A DNA stretch of 23,840 bases from Candidatus Nitrosopumilus sp. (GCA_029864805.1 JAOTSS010000026.1:1-23840); one strand, 5' to 3'; positions 1 to 7,165 are shown, counted from the stretch's first letter. Program-made: numbers and translations. Notes: a model not told the origin generated them from the sequence alone.

Positions 1-44
1 ACAATCACTAAAATCTAAAACAGTTATCAAACCATCTAATTAGA

Positions 45-52
45 TTTATTAA
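45..52 (+). promoter_or_regulatory. TATA-like box of the first gene
   Basis: The stretch TTTATTAA is centred about 25 bases before the ATG at 74. That is the spacing expected of an archaeal leaderless promoter. It favours ATG 74 over the in-frame TTG at 53, which would lie only a few bases from the box. Read by eye; no transcript data. Confidence 0.5.
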
Positions 53-73
53 TTGATAAAAACAAAATTGTTT

Positions 74-463
74 ATGGCTTTAACCCCTGCATTAATCATT
101 ACCGGCATTGCAATTGCATTATTGGTAGTATATGGTATGGATGTAGTTGTAGGTTATAGTACTGATAGTGGAGAAGGATTCATTCCATTTGATCATCAAA
201 CTAGAGGTATGGGATTAGGACTTCCTGCATTAATTTTACCAATTATAGCATATTTCATTTCTAGAAAAGAATCATCAAAAGGTCTGGGAATCATGATAAT
301 TGTTGCAGGTATTTTGATCCTTATAGGAGGCGCAGTTGTTATTGGAAGTGCAGAACCTATGGAAGAAGCATCTGGAAGAAGCATACTCGCTGAAACAATT
401 CCACTAATCATTGCAGGATTAGTTCAGATTGGATTAGGAATACTAAAAATTAAAAAATCTTAA
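74..463 (+). CDS. Small multi-pass membrane protein, function unknown
   Basis: A protein of about 129 residues with four hydrophobic segments. The first is at the N-terminus, followed by a polar loop containing STDSGEGFIPFDHQ, which may face outside. The other segments lie near LPALILPIIAYFI, IMIIVAGILILIGGAVVI and IPLIIAGLVQIGLGIL. It ends in a lysine-rich tail (KIKKS), consistent with a cytoplasmic C-terminus. The frame is also open from a TTG at 53, but the TATA-like box at 45-52 fits a start at ATG 74. It lies just upstream of a Cys-rich microprotein gene. I recognise no family; such small integral membrane proteins are common in ammonia-oxidising archaea. Confidence 0.75.
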   Translation: MALTPALIITGIAIALLVVYGMDVVVGYSTDSGEGFIPFDHQTRGMGLGLPALILPIIAYFISRKESSKGLGIMIIVAGILILIGGAVVIGSAEPMEEASGRSILAETIPLIIAGLVQIGLGILKIKKS

Positions 464-473
464 TTGATTGAAG

Positions 474-599
474 ATGCCAACTTGTGCAAAATGTGAAAAC
501 GATGTGAATAAAGTTTATGATTGTGATCATACGGATTTTGAAGAATATTGTGTCGAATGTTATACCGAATTACATTACTATTTGACAGAGAGCGAATAA
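474..599 (+). CDS. Cys-rich microprotein (41 aa), probable zinc ribbon
   Basis: An ATG-started frame of 41 codons ends in TAA and fits neatly between its neighbours: 10 bases after the membrane protein and 4 bases before the next ATG. It contains two CxxC pairs, CAKC at residues 4-7 and CVEC at 26-29, with an extra Cys17 and His19 between them. This is the layout of a minimal zinc ribbon. The rest is acidic and rich in tyrosine. The Cys spacing and tight packing support a real gene although it is short. Function is unknown; a metal-binding adaptor is an inference from the Cys pairs only. Confidence 0.6.
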   Translation: MPTCAKCENDVNKVYDCDHTDFEEYCVECYTELHYYLTESE

Positions 600-603
600 T
601 TTT

Positions 604-852
604 ATGTTGACAGATAAAGATATTGCAATTTACGCATTAGGGAAAACTGAAGGAGTTCATTCCATAGCTGAAACATTGGGAAAAGGTCTAGATGATGAAA
701 AATACATTGAATCTTGGAATAAAACAATGAAATTATTGGGCATTGAGATGCCATTAAAAGAACTAGAAAAGATCTATAATGAATTTTCAAGAAAGATGGA
801 AGAACTGGCAAATTCTGAAAACATAAAACCTGAAAAATCTACAACTAGTTAG
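604..852 (+). CDS. Conserved-looking small helical protein, unknown function
   Basis: An 82-residue soluble protein, mostly charged and helical (for example the stretch LKELEKIYNEFSRKMEEL), with a lysine/serine/threonine-rich tail. The ATG follows the microprotein stop by 4 bases, and the TAG stop at 850-852 is followed at once by the ATG of the nucleotidyltransferase at 853. The zero-base junction implies co-transcription and probably coupled translation with that enzyme. No motif that I recognise is present, so a function cannot be given beyond the operon link. Confidence 0.7.
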   Translation: MLTDKDIAIYALGKTEGVHSIAETLGKGLDDEKYIESWNKTMKLLGIEMPLKELEKIYNEFSRKMEELANSENIKPEKSTTS

Positions 853-1521
853 ATGAAAGCAATTATTTTAGCAGGTGGCAGAGGTAAGAGATTAAGACCA
901 ATCACAGATTATGTCCCAAAACCCCTAGTTCCAATAAAGAATATACCAATAATTGAATGGCAATTAAAATATCTAAAAAAATTTGGAATAGATGAAGTAA
1001 TTATCTGTACAGGATACAAACAAGAAATGATTGAAAACCATTTGAATATGAAAGACATTGGAATTAAAATTAAATTCTCTATTGAAAAATCACCTTTAGG
1101 TACTGGAGGCGCAATTAAAAAAGCAGGTAAGATGATCAAAGATAAATCATTTTTTGTGATAAATGGAGACACAATAACAAATATTGATTTGAAAAAACTT
1201 GCAACAAAGAAAAATGTAATTGCTGCAATTGAACTAAGAACAAAATACGGAATTTTAGAAACAGATGATGACAAAATAATAAACTTTAAAGAGAAAAAAG
1301 AAATTTCAGATACATGGATGAATGCGGGAATTTATCATCTAGAAAAAGAAGTTCTAAAAGAACTTCCAAATAAAGGAGATATTGAAAAAACAGTATTTCC
1401 AGATTATGCAAAAAAAGGAATACTAAATACAGTAAAATTCAAAAATGCAAAATGGTATTCTGTGGATTCATTTAAAGACATGGAAGAATGTTCATTGGAA
1501 GTAGAAAAAATAATAAAATAA
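853..1521 (+). CDS. Sugar-phosphate nucleotidyltransferase
   Basis: A 222-residue enzyme of the NTP_transferase family, which joins an NTP and a sugar-1-phosphate to give an NDP-sugar and pyrophosphate. It starts with the nucleotide-binding signature: GGRGKRLRP at residues 8-16, then PKPLVP at 22-27. The LGTGGA loop (82-87) and the NGDT metal-binding motif (104-107) follow. At 222 residues it is a bare catalytic core without the C-terminal left-handed beta-helix of GlmU- or GMPP-type enzymes. Glucose-1-phosphate thymidylyltransferase or mannose-1-phosphate guanylyltransferase activity is possible; substrate cannot be told from the sequence. Likely role: precursors for surface polysaccharide or protein glycosylation. 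It abuts the upstream 82-residue gene. Confidence 0.88.
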   Translation: MKAIILAGGRGKRLRPITDYVPKPLVPIKNIPIIEWQLKYLKKFGIDEVIICTGYKQEMIENHLNMKDIGIKIKFSIEKSPLGTGGAIKKAGKMIKDKSFFVINGDTITNIDLKKLATKKNVIAAIELRTKYGILETDDDKIINFKEKKEISDTWMNAGIYHLEKEVLKELPNKGDIEKTVFPDYAKKGILNTVKFKNAKWYSVDSFKDMEECSLEVEKIIK

Positions 1522-1533
1522 AATTTAAAATTT

Positions 1534-1680
1534 TTATGCGCTAGTTCTGTGCAATGTAACCATGCAATATGCCATTTCTTCAACAAAGGGTTCATCTTTA
1601 CTAATAGAAGCATATTTTGTTGCATTATCCCAAAATGTTGGTTTTTCAACATGTTTTTCTGAAAATATTCCTTGACTCAT
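1534..1680 (-). CDS. Small hypothetical protein (48 aa)
   Basis: A 48-codon minus-strand frame from ATG at 1680 to TAA at 1534. It contains WDNATKYASISKDEPFVEEM and a C-terminal stretch with one Cys and one His (YCMVTLHRTSA). An AT-rich box (minus-strand ATTATG) lies about 25 bases before the ATG, as expected of a leaderless promoter. The frame fills the gap between the nucleotidyltransferase stop and the next operon. A longer minus-strand frame overlapping it (1404-1652) runs deep into the nucleotidyltransferase and is rejected. No function recognised. Confidence 0.5.
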   Translation of the reverse strand: MSQGIFSEKHVEKPTFWDNATKYASISKDEPFVEEMAYCMVTLHRTSA

Positions 1681-1780
1681 GATTGTAATTATAATCTGAT
1701 CTCATAATCTCCCGCCTCAATCAAAATTAACCTATTGCTAAAACAGATACACTAGAATATAGAAATGATATACTATTTTC

Positions 1781-2746
1781 ATGCGTATTGCATGTAGTTT
1801 AGGCTCACTTCTTTCAATAGATGAAGTGTTACAATGCTCAGAAATAATATCCAAAACCAATACTGATACAGTGTGGGTGCCAGAAACTTGGGGAATGGAG
1901 AATTTTTCCATGTTAGGTGCAGTTTCAACAAAAACCACCAATCAAAAAATAGGCTCATCAATAATCAACATATTTTCTAGAAGTCCATCAACCATCGCAA
2001 TGGGGGCGACCACTGTAGATTTGCTATCAAATGGCAGACTAGTTCTCGGACTTGGAACTAGTAGTTTGCCAATAGTAGAATCATTTCATGGATCTTCATT
2101 TGAAAAGCCATTACAAAGAATGAAAGAATATGTGGAAATAATTCGCCTTGCAACATCTGGAAAAAAAGTGAATTATGATGGAGATATTTTCAAATTAAGT
2201 AATTTCACATTACTAATTAAACCATTAAGAAATCAAATTCCAATTTATCTTGCTGCAATAAATCAAAAAATGGTTGATTTAGCATGGAATATTGGAGACG
2301 GTGTGATTTTTTATCTTAGACCATTAAATGAAATGAAACAAACAATATCCAAAATGCAATCAAAGAAAAAAATTGATGTTACATGTCAATTAATTACATG
2401 TGTTTCAGAAAATTCTGAAGAAGCAATTGAACGTGCAAAGAAAACAGTGGCATTTTATATTTCTGTAGGGGATATTTACAGAAAGTTTTTGGCAAAAAAT
2501 GGTTTTGAAAATGAAACATTTAATATTTTTGAAGAATTTAAAAAATCAGGATTTAAATCAAATCATGAATTGGTATCAGATTCAATGCTTAACTCTCTTG
2601 CAATATCAGGTACCCCCGATGAATGTAAACAACAACTAACAAGTTTTGTTGATGCAGGAATTGATCAACCAATTTTACAATTTAATCCAATAGGGGATAC
2701 AATGGATTCATTTAGATTATTTGAGAAAACATTTTTGGATGAGTGA
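1781..2746 (+). CDS. F420-dependent LLM-class (luciferase-like) oxidoreductase
   Basis: A 321-residue protein of the bacterial-luciferase-like TIM-barrel superfamily, closest in pattern to F420-dependent 5,10-methylenetetrahydromethanopterin reductase (Mer) and its relatives. Visible features are the early strand RIACSLGSLLS, the WVPETWG segment (32-38), SRSP (66-69), GRLVLGLGTS (85-94) and the conserved F/HG plus RMKEY region (102-117). C-terminal helices complete the usual length. The family transfers hydride between F420H2 (or FMN) and a substrate. Sequence alone does not say whether this is Mer itself or an F420-dependent dehydrogenase for another substrate. It is the first gene of an operon: its stop overlaps or abuts the thiolase start, and a DUF35 gene follows. 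That company suggests redox chemistry on a CoA-thioester rather than on the C1 carrier. Confidence 0.85.
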   Translation: MRIACSLGSLLSIDEVLQCSEIISKTNTDTVWVPETWGMENFSMLGAVSTKTTNQKIGSSIINIFSRSPSTIAMGATTVDLLSNGRLVLGLGTSSLPIVESFHGSSFEKPLQRMKEYVEIIRLATSGKKVNYDGDIFKLSNFTLLIKPLRNQIPIYLAAINQKMVDLAWNIGDGVIFYLRPLNEMKQTISKMQSKKKIDVTCQLITCVSENSEEAIERAKKTVAFYISVGDIYRKFLAKNGFENETFNIFEEFKKSGFKSNHELVSDSMLNSLAISGTPDECKQQLTSFVDAGIDQPILQFNPIGDTMDSFRLFEKTFLDE

Positions 2747-3857
2747 TATGAACAAAGTAGGAATTGTAGGGTATGGCATTACACCTTTTACCAAAGAAGA
2801 TCAAAAAATTGAGTCTGTTTTATTAGATTCGGCAAAGGAACTTTTTAGAAATAATTCTCAAATTAATCGGGATGAGATTGATGCTGTATTGGTATCCACA
2901 AATAACAATTCAAAATATTTGTCTGCAATTCTCTCAGAAATGACAGGGATTCAGCCAAAAATCTCTCATAGCATAGAGAGCTTATGTAATTCAGGCACAA
3001 ATTCTATCGTATCGGCATATTCCTACATTGTATCTGGCCTTGCAGATATGGTCCTGGTTACAGGAGCTGAAAGATATGATAGTCCTGGGCAAATATTGGA
3101 ATGGGATAACTCTCGTGGAGAATACAAACATCCGATTTTTTGGGCTTCAATATTTACCAAATCCTATAAACGAGAATTTTCAATTTCAGATGAACAGTTA
3201 GCAGTGGTTTCTGTGAAAAATCACAAACAAGCAAAAGAGAATCCTAATGCATTTTCTAACAAAACATACACAGTTGAAGATGTCATAAATTCTAAAAAAC
3301 TCACAGAGGATCTTAGATTATTGGATTGTTCAAGGCCATGTACTGGAAGTGCATCTATAATCTTGGCATCTGAAGAAAAGGCAAAACAACTGACTGACAA
3401 ATCAATTTGGATCACAGGAATTGGTCAAAAAACTACCTCGGCAGGTTTTACTAAAAATAGTTCATCTAGTTATATGGAATCGACCAAATTAGCAAGTCAA
3501 ACTGCACTAAAAATGTCAAATAAAAATTCTAAAGATATTGATGTAGCAGAAATACATGATGCATTTTCTGTTTGTGAACCAATGGCATTAGAATCAATTG
3601 GATTTGCAATAGAAGGACATGGAATGGATATGATAAACGAATTGCAAAGTACAAATAATTTTAAAATCAACCCTCGAGGAGGACTAATTGGTTCTGGACA
3701 TCCATTAGGTGCAACCGGAATTGCACAAACAATAGAGATCACACAACAACTTCAATCAAACGCAGGTAAAAGACAAGTAGATAATCCTTATGTGGGACTA
3801 GTTCACAACATGTCAGCTGCGGCTACATCATCAACGGTGCTGGTTTTAGAGACATGA
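2739..3857 (+). CDS. Thiolase-fold enzyme, SCP2/archaeal acetyl-CoA acetyltransferase type
   Basis: About 372 residues (start at 2739; ATG 2748 is equally possible, and a TTG at 2721 is unlikely because it lies deep in the previous gene). The nucleophile region SLCNSGTNS puts the expected catalytic Cys at 83. HDAF (273-276) and GHPLGATG (320-327, His321) match archaeal and SCP2-type thiolases. Odd point: family members usually carry a Gly-rich segment after the C-terminal HN motif (HNxGGxGAT), but here it reads HNMSAAATSS (356-365). Thiolases condense or cleave acyl-CoA; related thiolase-like proteins paired with DUF35 act as retro-aldolases in steroid degradation. The start overlaps the oxidoreductase stop, and the stop overlaps the DUF35 start through ATGA, so all three are probably translated together. 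The substrate is unknown. Confidence 0.85.
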   Translation: MSDMNKVGIVGYGITPFTKEDQKIESVLLDSAKELFRNNSQINRDEIDAVLVSTNNNSKYLSAILSEMTGIQPKISHSIESLCNSGTNSIVSAYSYIVSGLADMVLVTGAERYDSPGQILEWDNSRGEYKHPIFWASIFTKSYKREFSISDEQLAVVSVKNHKQAKENPNAFSNKTYTVEDVINSKKLTEDLRLLDCSRPCTGSASIILASEEKAKQLTDKSIWITGIGQKTTSAGFTKNSSSSYMESTKLASQTALKMSNKNSKDIDVAEIHDAFSVCEPMALESIGFAIEGHGMDMINELQSTNNFKINPRGGLIGSGHPLGATGIAQTIEITQQLQSNAGKRQVDNPYVGLVHNMSAAATSSTVLVLET

Positions 3858-4162
3858 ATTTTGAATCAAAATTAAATGATGGGAAATTTTGTATTCCCGA
3901 ATGCACTGAATGTAAAAAAATTGTATGGCCTCCTGCAGAATATTGTAATCACTGTTTTGGAGATGTTTCACTAAAAGACGGACCTTTTGTGGGTAAAATC
4001 TTAGAATTTTCACGACAAAATCAACAAGATTTCTGTTTGGTGGAGTTTGAGAATACAATTAGAATAATGGCAAGAATTTCACATAGACCCGAAATAGGAC
4101 AAATAGTAAAAATATCAAAATGTGGAATTGTAGATGAAAGTTATTTTTTTGAAGTTATTTGA
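3854..4162 (+). CDS. DUF35 / OB-fold zinc-ribbon partner of the thiolase
   Basis: A 102-residue protein with an N-terminal rubredoxin-like zinc ribbon, Cys17-x2-Cys20 and Cys31-x2-Cys34, and an extra Cys13. A beta-rich OB-fold follows (GPFVGKILEFSRQ to the C-terminus). This is the DUF35 family, whose members bind thiolase-superfamily enzymes and hold the CoA end of substrate; in archaea one bridges thiolase and HMG-CoA synthase. It is shorter than many relatives. The ATG overlaps the thiolase TGA by four bases (ATGA), the classic thiolase/DUF35 arrangement. Its last 8 bases overlap the convergent methyltransferase-like gene. No HMG-CoA synthase is in this operon; the one at 13016-14410 is far away and of a different type. 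Confidence 0.85.
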   Translation: MNFESKLNDGKFCIPECTECKKIVWPPAEYCNHCFGDVSLKDGPFVGKILEFSRQNQQDFCLVEFENTIRIMARISHRPEIGQIVKISKCGIVDESYFFEVI

Positions 4163-4982
4163 ATTTAGTATAGATGTACGGGGTTTCTGTTTTTTGATCA
4201 AATGTCCAAATTGTTGGTAATGACACAGTATCAATTACATTCAAACCATGTTTTTCAATAAGTGAACTCCATCCACCATTTTCTAAATTACCTGATAATT
4301 GTCGCTTAGTGTAAGTTCCGGCAAACACTATTCCCGTATTCTTTTTTATATTTGAAATGGAGTTTATTTTATCAATAATACCTGCAGCTAATACATCTCC
4401 ACCCATTTGAGCAAGACCCCCAATGAAAAAGACAGGTTGTTTTAAACTTAATGAAGAGTAATTAAATTCTAATGCGTCTCCACATATTGGATTGAAGTTT
4501 TGATTTGTAACTGAAGTAATTGTTTTTTGTAATTCTACTAATACATCATCGATTTCAATACTATGTGGAATTAATTCTAACAATTTACCACAAAATGCAA
4601 TTCGTCCGTCGCCGGAACCAATATCTATTAATTCTAAATATCCAAATTGTTTTGCAATACTTGCCAATACATAAGCTGACATAATCCAGGTCGGATAAAA
4701 CGGTTGACAGCTTGAACCATGTTTGATACTGTTTAACCAATACTCGTTAATGTCACCCTCATAAACAATACATAAAGTTCCAGCAAATTTTTCCTCATAC
4801 GAATTAAAGTATATTGGATTTTTTTGAGCAAAATCATGAAGTAATTGCAAATGTTCTGCATTCAAAGGGAATTGTTCTGAAACTAGTGATGGAATTACCT
4901 CTTGAATATGAGCATTTCCCGTGTAATTTTTTGCAAAATCTTGCTTTACGAGAATCAGATTTCTTACAAGATCATCAAACAT
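4155..4982 (-). CDS. SAM-dependent methyltransferase-like protein
   Basis: A 275-residue protein with a class I SAM-binding core in its middle. Motif I is LIDIGSGDGRI (118-128), an acidic strand-2 end is SIEID (141-145), and CGDALEF (167-173) matches the adenine-contacting motif. The N-terminal 110 residues form an extra, mostly helical domain with YEEKFAGTLCIVYEGD and an aromatic stretch (QPFYPTWI). The C-terminal part has FFIGGLAQMGGD and a beta-rich end. The substrate is unknown; a small-molecule or protein target is equally possible. It is convergent with, and overlaps by 8 bases, the thiolase/DUF35 operon. Confidence is high for the coding region and moderate for methyltransferase activity. 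Confidence 0.75.
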   Translation of the reverse strand: MFDDLVRNLILVKQDFAKNYTGNAHIQEVIPSLVSEQFPLNAEHLQLLHDFAQKNPIYFNSYEEKFAGTLCIVYEGDINEYWLNSIKHGSSCQPFYPTWIMSAYVLASIAKQFGYLELIDIGSGDGRIAFCGKLLELIPHSIEIDDVLVELQKTITSVTNQNFNPICGDALEFNYSSLSLKQPVFFIGGLAQMGGDVLAAGIIDKINSISNIKKNTGIVFAGTYTKRQLSGNLENGGWSSLIEKHGLNVIDTVSLPTIWTFDQKTETPYIYTKFK

Positions 4983-5026
4983 GATTTCTGTAAATTTGAA
5001 GGGTTTGATAAACTCATTGTAAACTA

Positions 5027-5215
5027 TTATGATTTTTCAGATAACAAAAATGCAATTTCTTGTTCTATTTTTTTTAATTGATCAATAGTGTTTGTTTGTA
5101 ATTTTTTAATATTTTCAATTTCTTTTTTAGTAGGATCCATAATTAATTCAAAATCCAGATGTTTTAATGTATTCAGATACCGATCTCTTTGCTCCAAGAG
5201 TTTTTCAATAATCAT
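5027..5215 (-). CDS. Short coiled-coil protein, unknown function
   Basis: About 62 residues from ATG 5215, or 67 from an in-frame TTG at 5230. It is nearly all helix, with charged heptads such as IEKLLEQRDRYLNTLKHL and IDQLKKIEQEIAFLL, which suggest a dimeric coiled coil. The start is undecided. A TATA-like stretch inside the inverted repeat at 5231-5245 lies about 23 bases before ATG 5215, while TTTTAAAA at 5257-5264 lies about 30 bases before the TTG. It is followed 44 bases on by the methyltransferase-like gene on the same strand. Such small coiled-coil proteins often act as partners or adaptors; nothing here says of what. Confidence 0.65.
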   Translation of the reverse strand: MIIEKLLEQRDRYLNTLKHLDFELIMDPTKKEIENIKKLQTNTIDQLKKIEQEIAFLLSEKS

Positions 5216-5230
5216 TTCAGAAGAAACCAA

Positions 5231-5245
5231 CTCTATAAAATAGAG
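5231..5245. repeat. Perfect short inverted repeat in the promoter zone
   Basis: CTCTAT and ATAGAG flank a 3-base AAA, forming a perfect 6-bp inverted repeat directly before the coiled-coil gene. Its centre doubles as an AT-rich TATA-like element on the minus strand, so it may simply be promoter sequence; it is also large enough to be a small operator. It is too AT-rich for a strong hairpin terminator. Confidence 0.35.
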
Positions 5246-5407
5246 AATTATGGAGATTTTAAAATGTTCAAAAAATTCTAATTGTTAATTACCACGCATT
5301 GGCACTAAAAAAATTAAAGTAAAGAAAATTTGTCATAATCATAATATTCAATCAAGTTATTGTATAATACCCTACTTTACTATATTGAACATGGGTAAGA
5401 ACGATCA

Positions 5408-5983
5408 ATGAGAGTAAAAACTACGGCATTAACAATTACAAAAGAAAAAAATATTGAAAAATTAAAAACAAATCATCAAAAAGCTGCGAAAACGCGTCGA
5501 CAAAGAGGATATCAGTGGGAAGACACCATAGTAAAGCGATTTAACTGTACAGAAAACTGGAAAGCGTTCAGATTAGGATCGCCAAGCATTTCATTACCTG
5601 ATGTATTGGCCGTAAATACAAACAAGAGCGCGATATTTACTATTGAGGCAAAATCGGGAACTGCTACATCACTTCCAGTTCCAGCAGATCAAATTGAAAG
5701 ATGCTTAACATGGATTAAAACATTTGATATTTACAAGGAAAAACATGTAATTTTGGCATTCAAATTTCTCTCAAAGAAAAGAATAGGATTAGGAGAATAT
5801 GAAAATAGAGAATTACGTGAATTTTTTAAGATTTGGGATGAATCACTGGAAATTACGGATTGTGTGTGTACTTATGAGGGTAGATTTTTTGCAAAAATAG
5901 ATAAAACAAGAAAGGAACTGTTTCTCAAAGAATGTTCCATGCCATTTAAGACAAAACAGAGAACTAGTGTCCAACCAAATTAA
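5408..5983 (+). CDS. Holliday-junction-resolvase-like PD-(D/E)XK nuclease
   Basis: A 191-residue protein whose first 100 residues carry the archaeal Hjc-type nuclease pattern. A basic stretch with RRQRG (30-34) is followed by Glu38, then SLPD with Asp65, then IEAK (79-82) giving the E-x-K pair, and Gln95 in a following helix. These are the metal-binding and catalytic positions of PD-(D/E)XK enzymes. Hjc proteins are usually about 120-140 residues, so the extra C-terminal 60 residues (with KIWDESLEITDCVCTYEGRF) are an unusual addition. The basic N-terminal 28 residues suggest DNA contact. ATG 5408 is supported by TATAT at 5381-5385, about 25 bases upstream. A role in recombination or replication-fork repair is likely; a structure-selective nuclease of other specificity is possible. 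Confidence 0.72.
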   Translation: MRVKTTALTITKEKNIEKLKTNHQKAAKTRRQRGYQWEDTIVKRFNCTENWKAFRLGSPSISLPDVLAVNTNKSAIFTIEAKSGTATSLPVPADQIERCLTWIKTFDIYKEKHVILAFKFLSKKRIGLGEYENRELREFFKIWDESLEITDCVCTYEGRFFAKIDKTRKELFLKECSMPFKTKQRTSVQPN

Positions 5984-6025
5984 ATTTTCAAATCGTTTTT
6001 AAAGCTAAGATGCACAATAACAACA

Positions 6026-6475
6026 ATGCCTGAAGAGAATATAGAGATTGAATCAACTGAAAAAAATACAGACTCGTTGTTAGAGACAATTTCAGATGCA
6101 GAAGTTAATTCAAGAATTAGTTTTGAAGAATTTACTGATGAAAGAGCACTCATCAGCCATGATGCTTTTGGGAAAAAACAAATGAAAATCAAAGTATTAG
6201 AAGTATCAGATGAAAATCCAGTATTGAAATGGAAATTTGGAGATCGCGTAAAAGTTACAAAAATTCTTGTCACAGTTAAACATCTTACAACACAGCAGGT
6301 TGAAGAAGCTGAATTCGACATAGAATCAATTGAACGAGAATTGGCTGAAAAAAGACATTATTCTTCAACAAACAGATGGATTCCTGCTGAGGATATAAAA
6401 AATGGATATGTCGTAGGTTCAAAACATACTAGATTAATCAGCGATGCTTCAGCACTAGATTACATAATATTTTAA
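6026..6475 (+). CDS. Hypothetical protein with acidic N-terminus and beta-rich core
   Basis: A 149-residue soluble protein. The first 45 residues are strongly acidic and probably disordered. The core alternates short strands and polar turns (KQMKIKVLEVSDENPVLKWK, DRVKVTKILVTVKH), ending in a conserved-looking patch with RWIPAEDIKNGYVVGSKHTR. The TATA-like TTTTTAAAG at 5996-6004 is about 26 bases before the ATG, supporting this start and a leaderless transcript. No family recognised. It stands alone between the nuclease gene and the next hypothetical gene, both on the same strand, each with its own TATA-like box. Confidence 0.75.
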   Translation: MPEENIEIESTEKNTDSLLETISDAEVNSRISFEEFTDERALISHDAFGKKQMKIKVLEVSDENPVLKWKFGDRVKVTKILVTVKHLTTQQVEEAEFDIESIERELAEKRHYSSTNRWIPAEDIKNGYVVGSKHTRLISDASALDYIIF

Positions 6476-6545
6476 ACATAAATTACATCCAACATCATTA
6501 TTTTGACCTAAAAAACATTATAAACAAAAGAATTTGAAATCGTGT

Positions 6546-6857
6546 ATGAGTTCAAAAGAATTTGACGTGAATGGCACTGATTATAAAATAGTGATAACAG
6601 AGCAAGTAATTGCACATGTCAATAACCTCAAAGAACTCTATAATGCAGCATATGAAGATCCTGAAAGTTTTGAGGATGTTAGTAATGAAATATCCGATAC
6701 AATTAAAGAAATTGCAAGTACTGTAGAGCCAGAAGCAGAAGATAGTGATTTAGACGGCATTATTCAAGTGATCATCAAAACAGTAGATGCCAAGGCTGAT
6801 GAAATCAAAAAAGAATTGGAAGGAAGACCTGCAAAAAAATCAAAATCTAAAAAATAA
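6546..6857 (+). CDS. Acidic helical protein with lysine tail, unknown function
   Basis: About 103 residues from ATG 6546. An in-frame TTG at 6534 exists, but the TATA-like TTATAAAC at 6518-6525 sits about 25 bases before the ATG, which decides the start. The first 20 residues form strands (FDVNGTDYKIVITEQV). A long acidic helical region follows, rich in Glu and Asp (AYEDPESFEDVSNEISDTIK, EPEAEDSDLDG), and the protein ends in a very basic tail (RPAKKSKSKK). The acidic body with a basic tail may favour nucleic acid or protein binding, but no family is recognised. Confidence 0.72.
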   Translation: MSSKEFDVNGTDYKIVITEQVIAHVNNLKELYNAAYEDPESFEDVSNEISDTIKEIASTVEPEAEDSDLDGIIQVIIKTVDAKADEIKKELEGRPAKKSKSKK

Positions 6858-6926
6858 TTCCATTTTGACCTTAAACTCATAAAAAATCATGGGATAAATT
6901 ATATTCTAATTGAAACAATCAATAAC

Positions 6927-7043
6927 ATGTCAAAAAGCTGTGAATGTGGTATTTGTGATCATCATAGTGAATCAGAATGCGTCCAAAAAGAATGCAAATG
7001 TTGTCTAAATTTCCACGAAAGATCAGGACCTAAACGAAAATAG
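6927..7043 (+). CDS. Cys/His-rich microprotein (38 aa)
   Basis: A 38-codon frame with seven Cys in its first 26 residues (Cys5, 7, 10, 18, 23, 25, 26) plus His12, His13 and His30. The order is CECGICDHH, then ECVQKECKCC. This density is typical of zinc-binding or metallothionein-like miniproteins and not of random frame. The TATA-like TTATAT at 6899-6904 is about 25 bases upstream of the ATG, the usual leaderless spacing. It ends in a basic tail (RSGPKRK). It is convergent, 14 bases apart, with a second Cys-rich microprotein at 7058-7165 of similar Cys order. Function unknown. Confidence 0.65.
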   Translation: MSKSCECGICDHHSESECVQKECKCCLNFHERSGPKRK

Positions 7044-7057
7044 TTATTTTTTAAAAA

Positions 7058-7165
7058 TTAACTATCATTCTCATAGCATCCACATTTCTTTGAAATATGT
7101 CTTGAGCATCCAAATAACCTATGATCTGCACATCCACATAATACACATTTTTTTCCATTAGTCAT
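7058..7165 (-). CDS. Cys/His-rich microprotein (35 aa), coupled to upstream gene
   Basis: A 35-codon minus-strand frame with CVLCGC (residues 7-12), DH, GCSRH and KKCGCYE, giving six Cys and two His. Its ATG overlaps the TGA of the 128-residue gene upstream (7162-7548) by four bases (ATGA), so it is very likely co-translated with it. The Cys order resembles the convergent microprotein at 6927-7043 (C-x2-C, then a DH, then a C, then CxC). That suggests the two are distant paralogues or were selected for the same metal site. Zinc binding is inferred from composition only. Confidence 0.65.
   Translation of the reverse strand: MTNGKKCVLCGCADHRLFGCSRHISKKCGCYENDS

Noticed and set aside
1404..1652. 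An 82-codon minus-strand frame overlapping the end of the nucleotidyltransferase
   Set aside because: It runs into a well-supported enzyme gene. The 48-codon frame at 1534-1680 is the better gene for this gap.
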